A stretch of DNA of 8,489 nt from Thermoplasmata archaeon (GTDB lineage Archaea; Thermoplasmatota; Thermoplasmata; Thermoplasmatales; Thermoplasmataceae), in the NCBI GenBank assembly GCA_021811525.1, contig JAJZOK010000028.1, positions 1 through 8,489 on the forward strand, in the 5' to 3' direction. The position numbers and the translations under genes are program-made. The notes beneath the pieces are model-generated. The model had not been told where the DNA came from. It worked only from the letters and a program-made list of their open reading frames with translations, and ran no database searches. Numbering within the stretch: the stretch's first letter is position 1; every line of letters starts with the position of its first letter. This document shows, in pieces, positions 1 to 6,188 of the stretch.

Positions 1-1
1 C

Positions 2-124
2 TACATCAACCAGACGGGCACCTACAGCTGGGCATGCTGGGACGCCTGTGGATTTGGTGCCAATGGAATGGAAGGAGCCATGATGACTCCCGGATGGATG
101 ATGGGCTCTGTTTACGTCTACTGA
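2..124 (+). CDS. Cupredoxin / cytochrome oxidase subunit II-like protein, C-terminal end (partial)
   Basis: Only the last 40 residues are in the window, ending at TGA 122-124; the gene starts to the left. The tail reads as a beta-strand ending of a cupredoxin fold: a Gly-Thr-Tyr turn, then C-W-D-A-C-G-F-G-A-N-G-M, then a closing hydrophobic strand. This matches the spacing of the CuA loop of heme-copper oxidase subunit II (Cys-x3-Cys-x3-His-x2-Met), but the His position is Ala and the backbone-ligand Glu is Asp. It lies 29 bp upstream of the Rieske gene on the same strand, so it is probably co-transcribed and part of the same respiratory chain. Inference: a CuA-derived or other copper electron carrier beside the bc1-like complex. 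The fold call rests on a short tail, and a second open frame (frame 1) exists over the same bases but gives no recognisable protein. Confidence 0.6.
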   Translation, partial: YINQTGTYSWACWDACGFGANGMEGAMMTPGWMMGSVYVY

Positions 125-142
125 TCAGTAGCCCCATTTATT

Positions 143-147
143 GAGGT
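143..147 (+). promoter_or_regulatory. Ribosome binding site of the Rieske gene
   Basis: GAGGT lies 6 bases before ATG 154 and matches the archaeal anti-Shine-Dalgarno sequence. It decides for ATG 154 over the in-frame TTG at 148, which would sit directly against the site. Confidence 0.7.
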
Positions 148-153
148 TTGAAA

Positions 154-900
154 ATGACTGAAGAGACAAGTATTGAAATAGAAGGAGTGGAAGACCCGTC
201 CAGGAGAAGCTTCCTGAAATACATGACCGTGGCTGCTTTTGCAGCTGCATCAGCTGGTGCACTCAGGGTTGCCCTGCAGAATATCATACCGAAGAGTGCG
301 GGAATAACAGGATTCCCGCAACTGTTGCTGGTTGATTCCGCTTCCGGGAAACCCATAAACACTTCTGATCTAACGGTAAACAGCAGTGCTGTGGTTACAT
401 TCGATTATCCGCTCCAAGGCGAGCCAAATTTCCTTTTGAGGCTTGGGGATGCAAGCGGAAACGACGTAAATGTGAGTTCAGTTAAGGTAAGCATACCCGC
501 TTCCGGAAGCACTTTCCAATCTCCGGCAGGTGTTGGCCCTTATGGTTCAGTGGTTGCTTCCAGCGCTATTTGCGAACATCTCGGTTGCGTTCCGCCCATT
601 ATAAAGTTCTACAAACCGGGCACGAGCATACCCAATGGCCCTTCAGGCTCACAAAACACAGGGCTCATTCACTGTAACTGCCACGGAAGCACCTATGATC
701 CCGGGAAAGGGTTTGGCATTGTTACTGGCCCAACTCAGAACCCCTTGCCCAATGTTTCCCTCAAATATGATAAAACCAGCGACCAGTATTATGCAATTTC
801 AATGGTCGGACCCACAGTATACGGGCACAGCAGCGATCTTTCAGGAGGCAACCCCCTGCCTTCTGGCTCCCAGACAGGGGTGTCTACCCAATCAGCGTGA
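154..900 (+). CDS. Rieske [2Fe-2S] iron-sulfur protein, Tat-exported (SoxL-like)
   Basis: A 248-residue electron-transfer subunit of a bc1-like complex that takes electrons from quinol at the outer membrane face. The N-terminus has a twin-arginine signal (Ser-Arg17-Arg18-Ser-Phe-Leu-Lys) followed by an Ala-rich membrane segment (about 24-41), so it should be exported folded through Tat and stay anchored. Cluster box I is Cys140-Glu-His142-Leu-Gly-Cys145 and box II is Cys174-Asn-Cys176-His177-Gly-Ser179-Thr-Tyr181. The ligands would be Cys140, His142, Cys174 and His177, with the Cys145-Cys176 disulfide. Ser179 and Tyr181 match the residues that raise the midpoint potential in bc1-type Rieske proteins, so a high-potential cluster is likely. 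The C-terminal 30 residues are Ser/Gly/Pro-rich. The gene is followed after 12 bases by cytochrome b in the same operon. The start is ATG 154, preceded by GAGGT. Confidence 0.95.
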   Translation: MTEETSIEIEGVEDPSRRSFLKYMTVAAFAAASAGALRVALQNIIPKSAGITGFPQLLLVDSASGKPINTSDLTVNSSAVVTFDYPLQGEPNFLLRLGDASGNDVNVSSVKVSIPASGSTFQSPAGVGPYGSVVASSAICEHLGCVPPIIKFYKPGTSIPNGPSGSQNTGLIHCNCHGSTYDPGKGFGIVTGPTQNPLPNVSLKYDKTSDQYYAISMVGPTVYGHSSDLSGGNPLPSGSQTGVSTQSA

Positions 901-912
901 GGTGAATGAAAG

Positions 913-2541
913 ATGAACAATGAAAAACCTAAGGAAACCCCCATATTGATCAAGATGCTCAATGAACCCCGGCCCATTCCAAGGAAGGTACCAGATTACA
1001 TGAGGAAAAAGGGCGGTGCATGGTACTGGACAGGCGCCATGGTAACTACAGCATTTCTTTACGAGGTCATAACAGGTCTGATAATTTTAATGTATTACCA
1101 GCCTTCTCAGGCCTATACCAGCACTGAGAATTTTGTGAACAGCGTGCCCTTCGGGTCCATCATACTGACTACCCACCTGTATGGTGCATACATGATGATT
1201 GTACTGGTTTACGTGCACCTTCTCAGGAATCTATTCGTGGCAGCCTACAAGAAGCCAAGGATGATGCAGTGGCTCACGGGGGTAATTCTTCTTGCGCTTA
1301 CTGTTGGCATCGGTTTCTTTGGATATTCAATGAGCGGGGATGTGCTTTCTGCGGATGCAACTGATGTTGGAACGGGCATTGCACGCGGGATACCCATAAT
1401 AGGGAATTATCTTTCACTGATATTCTTTGGTGATGGTACTCCGCTCTCCCTTTTCCAAAGGATGCTGGGTTGGCATATTGTCCTGGCTGCTGGAATAGGG
1501 CTTCTTTTCATGGGCCATTTCATTATGGCTGAGTACAATTCTATTATGCCTTCGCACAAGGATGCAAACTACAAGGCACCGGCCATAGATGAGGAAAAGC
1601 CTGAGTACAAGCCCTGGTATCCAAACAACCTGTTCTATATGCTGCAGATCGGCATGATGACAATAGCGGCCATTCTGATCATAACGTCTGTCGTCGCAGC
1701 CCTGGGATCGGCCGTGCCAGCATTGTTTTCCCCATTCCCGCAGGTTTCTCCCACAAGTCCCCTGGCCCAGAATGTGCCTGCGTACCCTCCATGGTTCCTG
1801 CTCTTCGTGTATAAGGCAGTGGATTTCAGCTTTATGGCTGGCCCGGGCCCATTCTACGCAACTCTCATATTTGCAGGCATCCCGGTCTTCTACCTTCTTC
1901 TGCTGCCATACATAGACAGGTCACCAAGCCTTAAGCTCACAGAGAGGCCAATAACATTCGGCCTCGCGATTCTCGGGGTCATCTTCTTTGTGGGGCTTTC
2001 CGCCTGGGGCGCCCTGACACCTGGTGTTTCCATACCAACTTCACAGGTGCTGGCATTCTTCCTTCTGCCCATCCTGACTGTTATCCCTCTGGTATACTAT
2101 CTTTCAAAGAATTACCAGAGAACTGGCATGGATGCAGGACATTTTTCACAGCTGGCCATTTCATTGAGCCTGCTTGGTGTTTCGGGATTTGGCCTGGGAA
2201 TGCTCATAGATGCCCTCATAAGGTACAGGAATCCGGTGTATTATGTGCCGAGCATTTTAATGGCCATGGTTGTTGCCCTCCTTGTGACTATGGTCGCCTA
2301 CACCATCTGGGATTCAAGGCATGCTGTGGAAAAAAAGCATTATAAGCCTCTTTCCAGAAAAATGAGGAACACGCTCGGCGGTGCTTTCACACTTGGTGCA
2401 TTTGTATTGATTACAGTGATTCAGCCCTTCAGCGCAACTTCAACATTCCAGGAATCGTTGTTTGGCATTGGCCTGGGCATTGTCATTCTCATTGCAGCTG
2501 CAAACCTCAAACTATACAGGTCTGTGGTGCTCGGGGAATAA
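913..2541 (+). CDS. Cytochrome b of a bc1-like (SoxN/SoxC-type) quinol-oxidising complex
   Basis: A 542-residue polytopic membrane protein that carries two b hemes and the quinol oxidation site, partner of the Rieske protein encoded just upstream. Heme ligands are seen as two His-x13-His pairs, His88/His102 in helix B and His188/His202 in helix D. The x13 spacing in the second pair is bc1-like rather than b6-like. The Qo-site motif normally written PEWY is Pro292-Pro293-Trp294-Phe295. The first half (about 1-215) is the four-helix heme domain. The second half has about eight further hydrophobic segments, making the protein longer than mitochondrial cytochrome b (about 380) but usual for archaeal Sox-type proteins. 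GGTGA at 901-905, seven bases before ATG 913, is the likely ribosome binding site; it overlaps the end of the Rieske region. It is the last gene of the operon and a T-rich stretch follows. Confidence 0.95.
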   Translation: MNNEKPKETPILIKMLNEPRPIPRKVPDYMRKKGGAWYWTGAMVTTAFLYEVITGLIILMYYQPSQAYTSTENFVNSVPFGSIILTTHLYGAYMMIVLVYVHLLRNLFVAAYKKPRMMQWLTGVILLALTVGIGFFGYSMSGDVLSADATDVGTGIARGIPIIGNYLSLIFFGDGTPLSLFQRMLGWHIVLAAGIGLLFMGHFIMAEYNSIMPSHKDANYKAPAIDEEKPEYKPWYPNNLFYMLQIGMMTIAAILIITSVVAALGSAVPALFSPFPQVSPTSPLAQNVPAYPPWFLLFVYKAVDFSFMAGPGPFYATLIFAGIPVFYLLLLPYIDRSPSLKLTERPITFGLAILGVIFFVGLSAWGALTPGVSIPTSQVLAFFLLPILTVIPLVYYLSKNYQRTGMDAGHFSQLAISLSLLGVSGFGLGMLIDALIRYRNPVYYVPSILMAMVVALLVTMVAYTIWDSRHAVEKKHYKPLSRKMRNTLGGAFTLGAFVLITVIQPFSATSTFQESLFGIGLGIVILIAAANLKLYRSVVLGE

Positions 2542-2559
2542 ATATAATTTACTCTATCT

Positions 2560-2577
2560 TCTTATTTATTATTTTTT
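2560..2577 (+). terminator. T-rich terminator after cytochrome b
   Basis: A pyrimidine/T-rich run (cttatttattatttttt) begins about 20 bases after the cytochrome b stop, without a stable hairpin, as is usual for archaeal termination. It lies between the convergent cytochrome b and P450 genes. Confidence 0.5.
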
Positions 2578-2632
2578 AACTTCCATTTCTTCTTTCAAAC
2601 CGATCCCCATTACTAGAGGTAAAACGCGATTG

Positions 2633-3793
2633 CTATTCATTGGAAAAAGAAACAGGAAGATGCTTCACGCCAAAGACAATGATTCCATTCAGGGGTTCAA
2701 GCTGTGTGCCTTCTTTGAGAGTTGCTTTTCCAGCCCTTTCAAGCAAAGTTTCCATGGCAATCTTAGCTTCCAGTCTTGCGAGTGGCGCCCCCAGGCAGAA
2801 ATGCACCCCTTCTCCAAAGGCAATGTGTCTGTTTGGCGTCCTATCGATAAGGAATTCTTCAGGCTTTTGGAATTCTGCCGCATCATGGTTGGCAGAACCT
2901 ATCCAAGCAAGAACAACCTGCCCTTTCTGAATGAGTTTCCCGCCCAGTTCAATGTCCTTCCTGCAGGTTCTGAACATGGACTGCACAGGGGACCTGTATC
3001 TCAGAACTTCCTCCAGCATACCCGGGATCAGTGTCCTGTCCGCGAATACCCTCTGGTGCTGGTCAGCATTGTTCGAGAGTGTGAGAACAGCATTCGTTAT
3101 GAGATTTGTAGTTGTCTCGTTTCCAGCCACGAGGAGGAGAACACAGAATCCCAGCAGGTCTATTTCCGATAGCTTTTCACCATCAACCTCTTGCTGTATT
3201 AGTGAACTTATTAAATCGTCGCCCGGCTTTTCCCTTTTCACCCTGATTATTTCACTGAAATACTTTGCCATTGCCACCTGAGGGTCAAAATATTCGTTGC
3301 TGGTCTCATTCATGCCCTCACTTGTGCCTGAAACAAGCGCGTCAGACCACTTCTTGAACTTCATCCTGTCTTCAGGAGGTATCCCCAGAAGCTCTGCAAT
3401 AACTATTACGGGAAGCGGGCCGGAATAATCCTCAACAAGATCGCATTCGCCCTTTGCCATTATGTTATCCAACAGTTCATCAGCAATTGCCCTGATCCTC
3501 GGAGCCATTTCCTGTACCCGCTTCGGGGTAAACGCTTTGTTCACGAGTGCCCTGAGATGGGTATGCCTCGGTGGATCTGTGGAAATGATGCTTGCACCTA
3601 TTGGGTTGCTTGCAGATTCATATCTCCCCTCAGAAGAGGAAAAATGAGAATAATCTGAAAGTACCTTTTTCACCTCGGCATACCTGAACACATGCCATAT
3701 GCCGTTGTTTTCATTATAAAACACAGGCTGGTGTTGCCTCATCACTTCATACCATGGGAACGGGTTCAGGGGGTCCCTATGAACTTTTTCCAT
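2633..3793 (-). CDS. Cytochrome P450 (CYP119/CYP231-like, soluble)
   Basis: A 386-residue heme-thiolate monooxygenase with no signal peptide or membrane anchor, so probably cytoplasmic. Motifs in order: an N-terminal Asp-Pro-Leu-Asn-Pro-Phe-Pro-Trp-Tyr typical of archaeal and bacterial soluble P450s; the I-helix oxygen-activation motif Ala223-Gly-Asn-Glu-Thr-Thr228; the ExxR motif Glu262-Val-Leu-Arg265; and the heme loop Phe326-Gly-Glu-Gly-Val-His-Phe-Cys333-Leu-Gly with Cys333 as the axial ligand. All key residues are present, so it should be active. It resembles CYP119 of Sulfolobus and CYP231 of Picrophilus but is somewhat longer, with extra residues near 155-170. No ferredoxin or reductase gene is nearby; CYP119-type enzymes can be fed by a ferredoxin and 2-oxoacid oxidoreductase encoded elsewhere. 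GAGG (3798-3801) lies 4 bases before ATG 3793. It lies downstream of the ABC transporter on the same strand. The substrate is unknown. Confidence 0.95.
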   Translation of the reverse strand: MEKVHRDPLNPFPWYEVMRQHQPVFYNENNGIWHVFRYAEVKKVLSDYSHFSSSEGRYESASNPIGASIISTDPPRHTHLRALVNKAFTPKRVQEMAPRIRAIADELLDNIMAKGECDLVEDYSGPLPVIVIAELLGIPPEDRMKFKKWSDALVSGTSEGMNETSNEYFDPQVAMAKYFSEIIRVKREKPGDDLISSLIQQEVDGEKLSEIDLLGFCVLLLVAGNETTTNLITNAVLTLSNNADQHQRVFADRTLIPGMLEEVLRYRSPVQSMFRTCRKDIELGGKLIQKGQVVLAWIGSANHDAAEFQKPEEFLIDRTPNRHIAFGEGVHFCLGAPLARLEAKIAMETLLERAGKATLKEGTQLEPLNGIIVFGVKHLPVSFSNE

Positions 3794-3816
3794 GTTGCCT
3801 CAGACTCTAATTGGGC

Positions 3817-3830
3817 AAATACTTAACTTA
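3817..3830 (-). promoter_or_regulatory. Possible TATA element for the P450 gene
   Basis: On the minus strand an AT-rich stretch (taagttaagtattt) lies about 25-37 bases before ATG 3793, a distance that fits an archaeal TATA box with a very short leader. It would let the P450 be transcribed separately from the ABC genes. Confidence 0.3.
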
Positions 3831-3858
3831 TTGCCATGGCATGGTGGGCCACTGGCAA
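3831..3858. repeat. Inverted repeat between ABC permease and P450
   Basis: TTGCCA (3831-3836) pairs with TGGCAA (3853-3858), and the inner TGGC (3837-3840) pairs with GCCA (3848-3851). This makes a 10-bp stem with one bulged C at 3852 and a 7-base loop. It begins 6 bases after the permease stop codon on the minus strand and abuts the P450 promoter-like region. No U-run follows the hairpin in the direction of transcription, which argues against an ordinary terminator; an operator or an mRNA-processing hairpin is possible. Confidence 0.45.
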
Positions 3859-3864
3859 TTTTGG

Positions 3865-5283
3865 TCAGACGTATCCTTTCTGTACCAGCTTGTTGATTCT
3901 CCTCTCCCAGTATTCCCTCCTTGTGGAGAGCAGACCCAGAAGCAGTGCTGTGCCAATAGAGGCAAAGACCACGATCAGTGGCACAATGATTGAGAGCATT
4001 ACAATGATCATGAAGAGCAGCAGTGGAAGGGCAGGCACAAATTGCATTGCGCTCATCCTTGTGCTGAGGAAACCCTCATCTGTAATCTGGTACGCACTTG
4101 CGGAAAATACAATTAACAGGTAGAGCCCAATAAGCAGTGGATCCAGCACAAGGAATACCAGTACGGCCTCCATGGAGTTTTGAACGCCCAGATACGAGTC
4201 AATAATGCTCACAGCCACAAAAGGTATGCTGGTTATTACGGACTGGGCAACCTTTGAGCCAATTATTATTGATATGTATTTCCAGGGTTCCATGGAGGTG
4301 AAGGAGAGCCATGCCCTTTCGTATGTCATAACTCCCGAATTGAAAATATACTGCGGTATCACACCTACATATACGGAACCCAGGAGCACAACAAAGTTGA
4401 AGCCTTCCGCCTGAGCGCCAAAATCTATGAGGTAGTATGCCAGGAAACCATACACTGCCGCAATGGCCACTATCAATGCATAATAGGTTCTAAGCCTAAT
4501 CCTGGAAGTCATGGTCTTAATGCCGCCAGCCATCATTGAATTCGTGCTGTATGAGAGGTTGGTGAAGCCGTTGAGGAAAACAGCCTGCACTGGACTGTAC
4601 TTGACATACCTCACTATTGAGTTGTATTCTTTCTTTCTCTCACGCTGGCTGGATATCCTGATGGGAAGCTCCTCGCTTGTTAAGGAACTTATTGCCCCAA
4701 GAAGTGATGCTCCTGCTATGGGGGCAGTCATAATCAGGGAATTAAGCGGGTTTCCTTCTATGAAAGCCTGGGGCGAATATGGAAAACCAACAAAGTAAGA
4801 AATGACCCACAGACCTATGGCAACCGCTATGATCACCCTGTAGTTCCGCTTGAGGTGGAAGGTCCCAATGCCAATGGTGATAAGGAAAATATCCAGCAGG
4901 ATAAGGTTGAGAATCACCAGGGACATTTCCAGTGGCCCGTAATGCACCAGCGCGAGAACAAAGACACTGACTGCAATTAGAACCAGGCCTGCCCCTATGG
5001 CTTGTACAATGAGGAGTGCAACTATGAGCTGCCTCCGGTTTATTGGCGAAACCAGGAGAAACTCCTGGTCGGACTTGGAGACTGATATTCCCCCCGCTAG
5101 GGATGAGATGATGGAATATCCTCCAACAATTCCACTGAAATAAATTGTGCCATAATTGTAAGCTGCCCCTGAAATCTGGTATGGCACTGCATAGAGTGAG
5201 TATACTGCTATTAGGATGATTATAAGCAAGTAATACCAGGTGAACCTGGTGCGGACCAAAAGCATCTGCAGGCTACGGTGCAC
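3865..5283 (-). CDS. ABC-2 type exporter permease (fused, two homologous halves)
   Basis: A 472-residue membrane protein with about eleven hydrophobic segments (roughly 13-35, 45-66, 85-110, 118-140, 148-168, 181-200, 265-288, 298-316, 335-361, 371-396 and 415-452, the last perhaps two). It is the membrane partner of the ATPase encoded immediately upstream. A charged cytoplasmic loop (about 203-262) separates two halves, each with a short motif before a membrane helix: Glu-Phe-Leu-Leu-Val-Ser-Pro then Arg-Arg (74-84) and Glu-Arg-Ala-Trp-Leu-Ser-Phe-Thr-Ser (322-330). This suggests a duplicated, full-size permease. The start chosen is GTG at 5281-5283, which overlaps the ATPase stop by 11 bases; an ATG at 5263-5265 would give 466 residues and no overlap. 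Overlap or near-abutment implies translational coupling. The substrate cannot be read from sequence; drugs, lipids or peptides are the usual choices for this family. Confidence 0.85.
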   Translation of the reverse strand: MHRSLQMLLVRTRFTWYYLLIIILIAVYSLYAVPYQISGAAYNYGTIYFSGIVGGYSIISSLAGGISVSKSDQEFLLVSPINRRQLIVALLIVQAIGAGLVLIAVSVFVLALVHYGPLEMSLVILNLILLDIFLITIGIGTFHLKRNYRVIIAVAIGLWVISYFVGFPYSPQAFIEGNPLNSLIMTAPIAGASLLGAISSLTSEELPIRISSQRERKKEYNSIVRYVKYSPVQAVFLNGFTNLSYSTNSMMAGGIKTMTSRIRLRTYYALIVAIAAVYGFLAYYLIDFGAQAEGFNFVVLLGSVYVGVIPQYIFNSGVMTYERAWLSFTSMEPWKYISIIIGSKVAQSVITSIPFVAVSIIDSYLGVQNSMEAVLVFLVLDPLLIGLYLLIVFSASAYQITDEGFLSTRMSAMQFVPALPLLLFMIIVMLSIIVPLIVVFASIGTALLLGLLSTRREYWERRINKLVQKGYV

Positions 5284-5991
5284 TCTTCATCAGCCTCGAG
5301 ACAATTGACTCAATGGGTTCCTTCTGCGTCCCTCTCTCCCTCAGCTCCTCTATTGTCCCCTCCCAGATATGACGGCCGTTTGATATCATCACCACCCTGT
5401 GGGTGAGACGCTCTGCGATTGACATTATGTGAGTGGAGACCAGGAATGTTGCCTGCATCTCGTCAAGAAGTTCCATGATTTTCTCCTGGGATGGTATGTC
5501 CAGATAGTTCAGGGGCTCATCCATGATAAGTATCTTGGGGGAATGTATTAGTGCCAACGCCAGGGCAAGTTTTTGCCTGTTTCCCCTTGAAAGGTTGTTT
5601 GTCCTGAATTTCCTGTACTTGTCAAGCTCGAGCAGGCCCATAAGGTACTCGACCCTGTCCTCAAGGTTGGGAGTTCCCCTTATACTGCCAATGTATTCAA
5701 GGTTCTCCTGGACTGAAAGGCTGATATACGGGCTCGGGTCTTCCGGCAGGTATCCTATGAGGCGCTTTGCGTCTATGCTGTTAGGATGGTATCCTCTAAT
5801 GAGCGCATCACCAAGATCCGGCTTCAGAAGGCCTGCAAGAATCTTAAGAGTAGTTGATTTGCCTGCGCCGTTGGGGCCAAGAAGGGATACCTTTTCTCCA
5901 CACTTAATCTGGAAGGTCAGGCCTCTTAATGCCTCAGTTGTCCCGAACCTCTTGTGGACCCCTTCAAGGTCGATGCAGTTGTTTTCACCAT
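5273..5991 (-). CDS. ABC transporter ATP-binding protein (ABC-2 exporter type), start uncertain, possible frameshift near N-terminus
   Basis: Cytoplasmic ATPase that powers the permease encoded downstream. All nucleotide-binding motifs lie in one frame: Walker A Gly-Pro-Asn-Gly-Ala-Gly-Lys-Ser-Thr (5852-5878), a Q-loop region where the usual Gln is Glu (Gly-Tyr-Leu-Pro-Glu, about 5739-5755), signature Leu-Ser-Arg-Gly-Asn-Arg-Gln (about 5573-5593), Walker B with Asp-Glu (5516-5521) and the switch His in Ser-Thr-His-Ile. The domain starts near 5974 as [11 protein letters not shown]. This frame stays open up to a stop at 6050-6052 but offers no ATG, GTG or TTG between there and Walker A. An ATG at 5989-5991 lies in the neighbouring frame and would encode Met-Val-Lys-Thr-Thr-Ala; one extra base near 5974 would join it to the domain. 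So either the gene has a one-base frameshift (real or a sequencing error) or it uses a rare start such as CTG 6014-6016. The interval given assumes the ATG. Confidence 0.85.
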
Positions 5992-6016
5992 TAAGAAAAG
6001 GATTGTTAGAATACAG

Positions 6017-6038
6017 AAATATCCCCAGATTAAAATAG
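6017..6038 (-). promoter_or_regulatory. Possible TATA elements for the ABC transporter operon
   Basis: On the minus strand two AT-rich boxes are present: ctattttaa (about 6030-6038) and gatattt (about 6017-6023). The second lies about 26-30 bases before the ATG at 5991 and would give a nearly leaderless transcript, which favours that ATG as the true start. Confidence 0.3.
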
Positions 6039-6113
6039 TTTAACTGGGTCTATTAACGTGATGGCTAATAGGAAGCAAGTGACAATCCTTCATATCCCTG
6101 AACACAAAAAGAG

Positions 6114-6126
6114 TTATAACAAATAT
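6114..6126 (+). promoter_or_regulatory. Possible TATA element for coaA
   Basis: TTATAA at 6114-6119, followed by a second AT-rich box (aaatat, 6121-6126) and preceded by a purine-rich stretch (aaaaagag) that could serve as BRE. Transcription from here would begin near 6141-6150, inside the inverted repeat that follows, leaving a leader of about 40-48 bases. Confidence 0.4.
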
Positions 6127-6129
6127 CGC

Positions 6130-6176
6130 CATTGAACGGCAAAGCGGCGGATAGTGTGCCTGAATGCCGCACAATG
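6130..6176 (+). repeat. Inverted repeat upstream of coaA (operator or leader hairpin)
   Basis: Arms 6130-6141 (cattgaacggca) and 6165-6176 (tgccgcacaatg) match as an inverted repeat at 10 of 12 positions, with the two mismatches together in the middle, around a 23-base spacer. Within the spacer, GCGGC (6144-6148) can instead pair with GCCGC (6166-6170), which overlaps the right arm, so two exclusive foldings exist. The element ends 2 bases before the coaA ribosome binding site. Depending on the true transcription start it is either a DNA operator across the start site or a leader structure. Confidence 0.5.
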
Positions 6177-6178
6177 AA

Positions 6179-6183
6179 GTGAT
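6179..6183 (+). promoter_or_regulatory. Ribosome binding site of coaA supporting a TTG start
   Basis: GTGAT, complementary to the 16S 3' end, lies 5 bases before TTG 6189. An in-frame stop (TGA 6180-6182) overlaps it, so the protein cannot begin further upstream. Confidence 0.5.
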
Positions 6184-6188
6184 ACAAT

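Noticed and set aside
148..150. TTG as the Rieske start
   Set aside because: It lies one base after the GAGGT ribosome binding site; ATG 154 has proper spacing and gives a normal Tat signal.
2462..3172. Long open frame of 236 residues on the plus strand opposite the P450
   Set aside because: It is the antisense shadow of the P450 gene, which has all family motifs; the translated product has no recognisable features and the frame begins inside cytochrome b.
3831..3858. Intrinsic (rho-independent) terminator of the ABC permease
   Set aside because: There is no U-run after the hairpin in the minus-strand direction, and archaea rarely depend on such hairpins.
5523..6038. Plus-strand open frame of 171 residues opposite the ABC ATPase
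   Set aside because: The Walker A, signature and Walker B motifs are on the minus strand; the plus product is low-complexity and unrelated to any family I know.
6061..6135. Small plus-strand frame of 24 codons starting at ATG 6061, before coaA
   Set aside because: It has no ribosome binding site, spans the TATA-like boxes and enters the inverted repeat; more likely chance in a promoter region.
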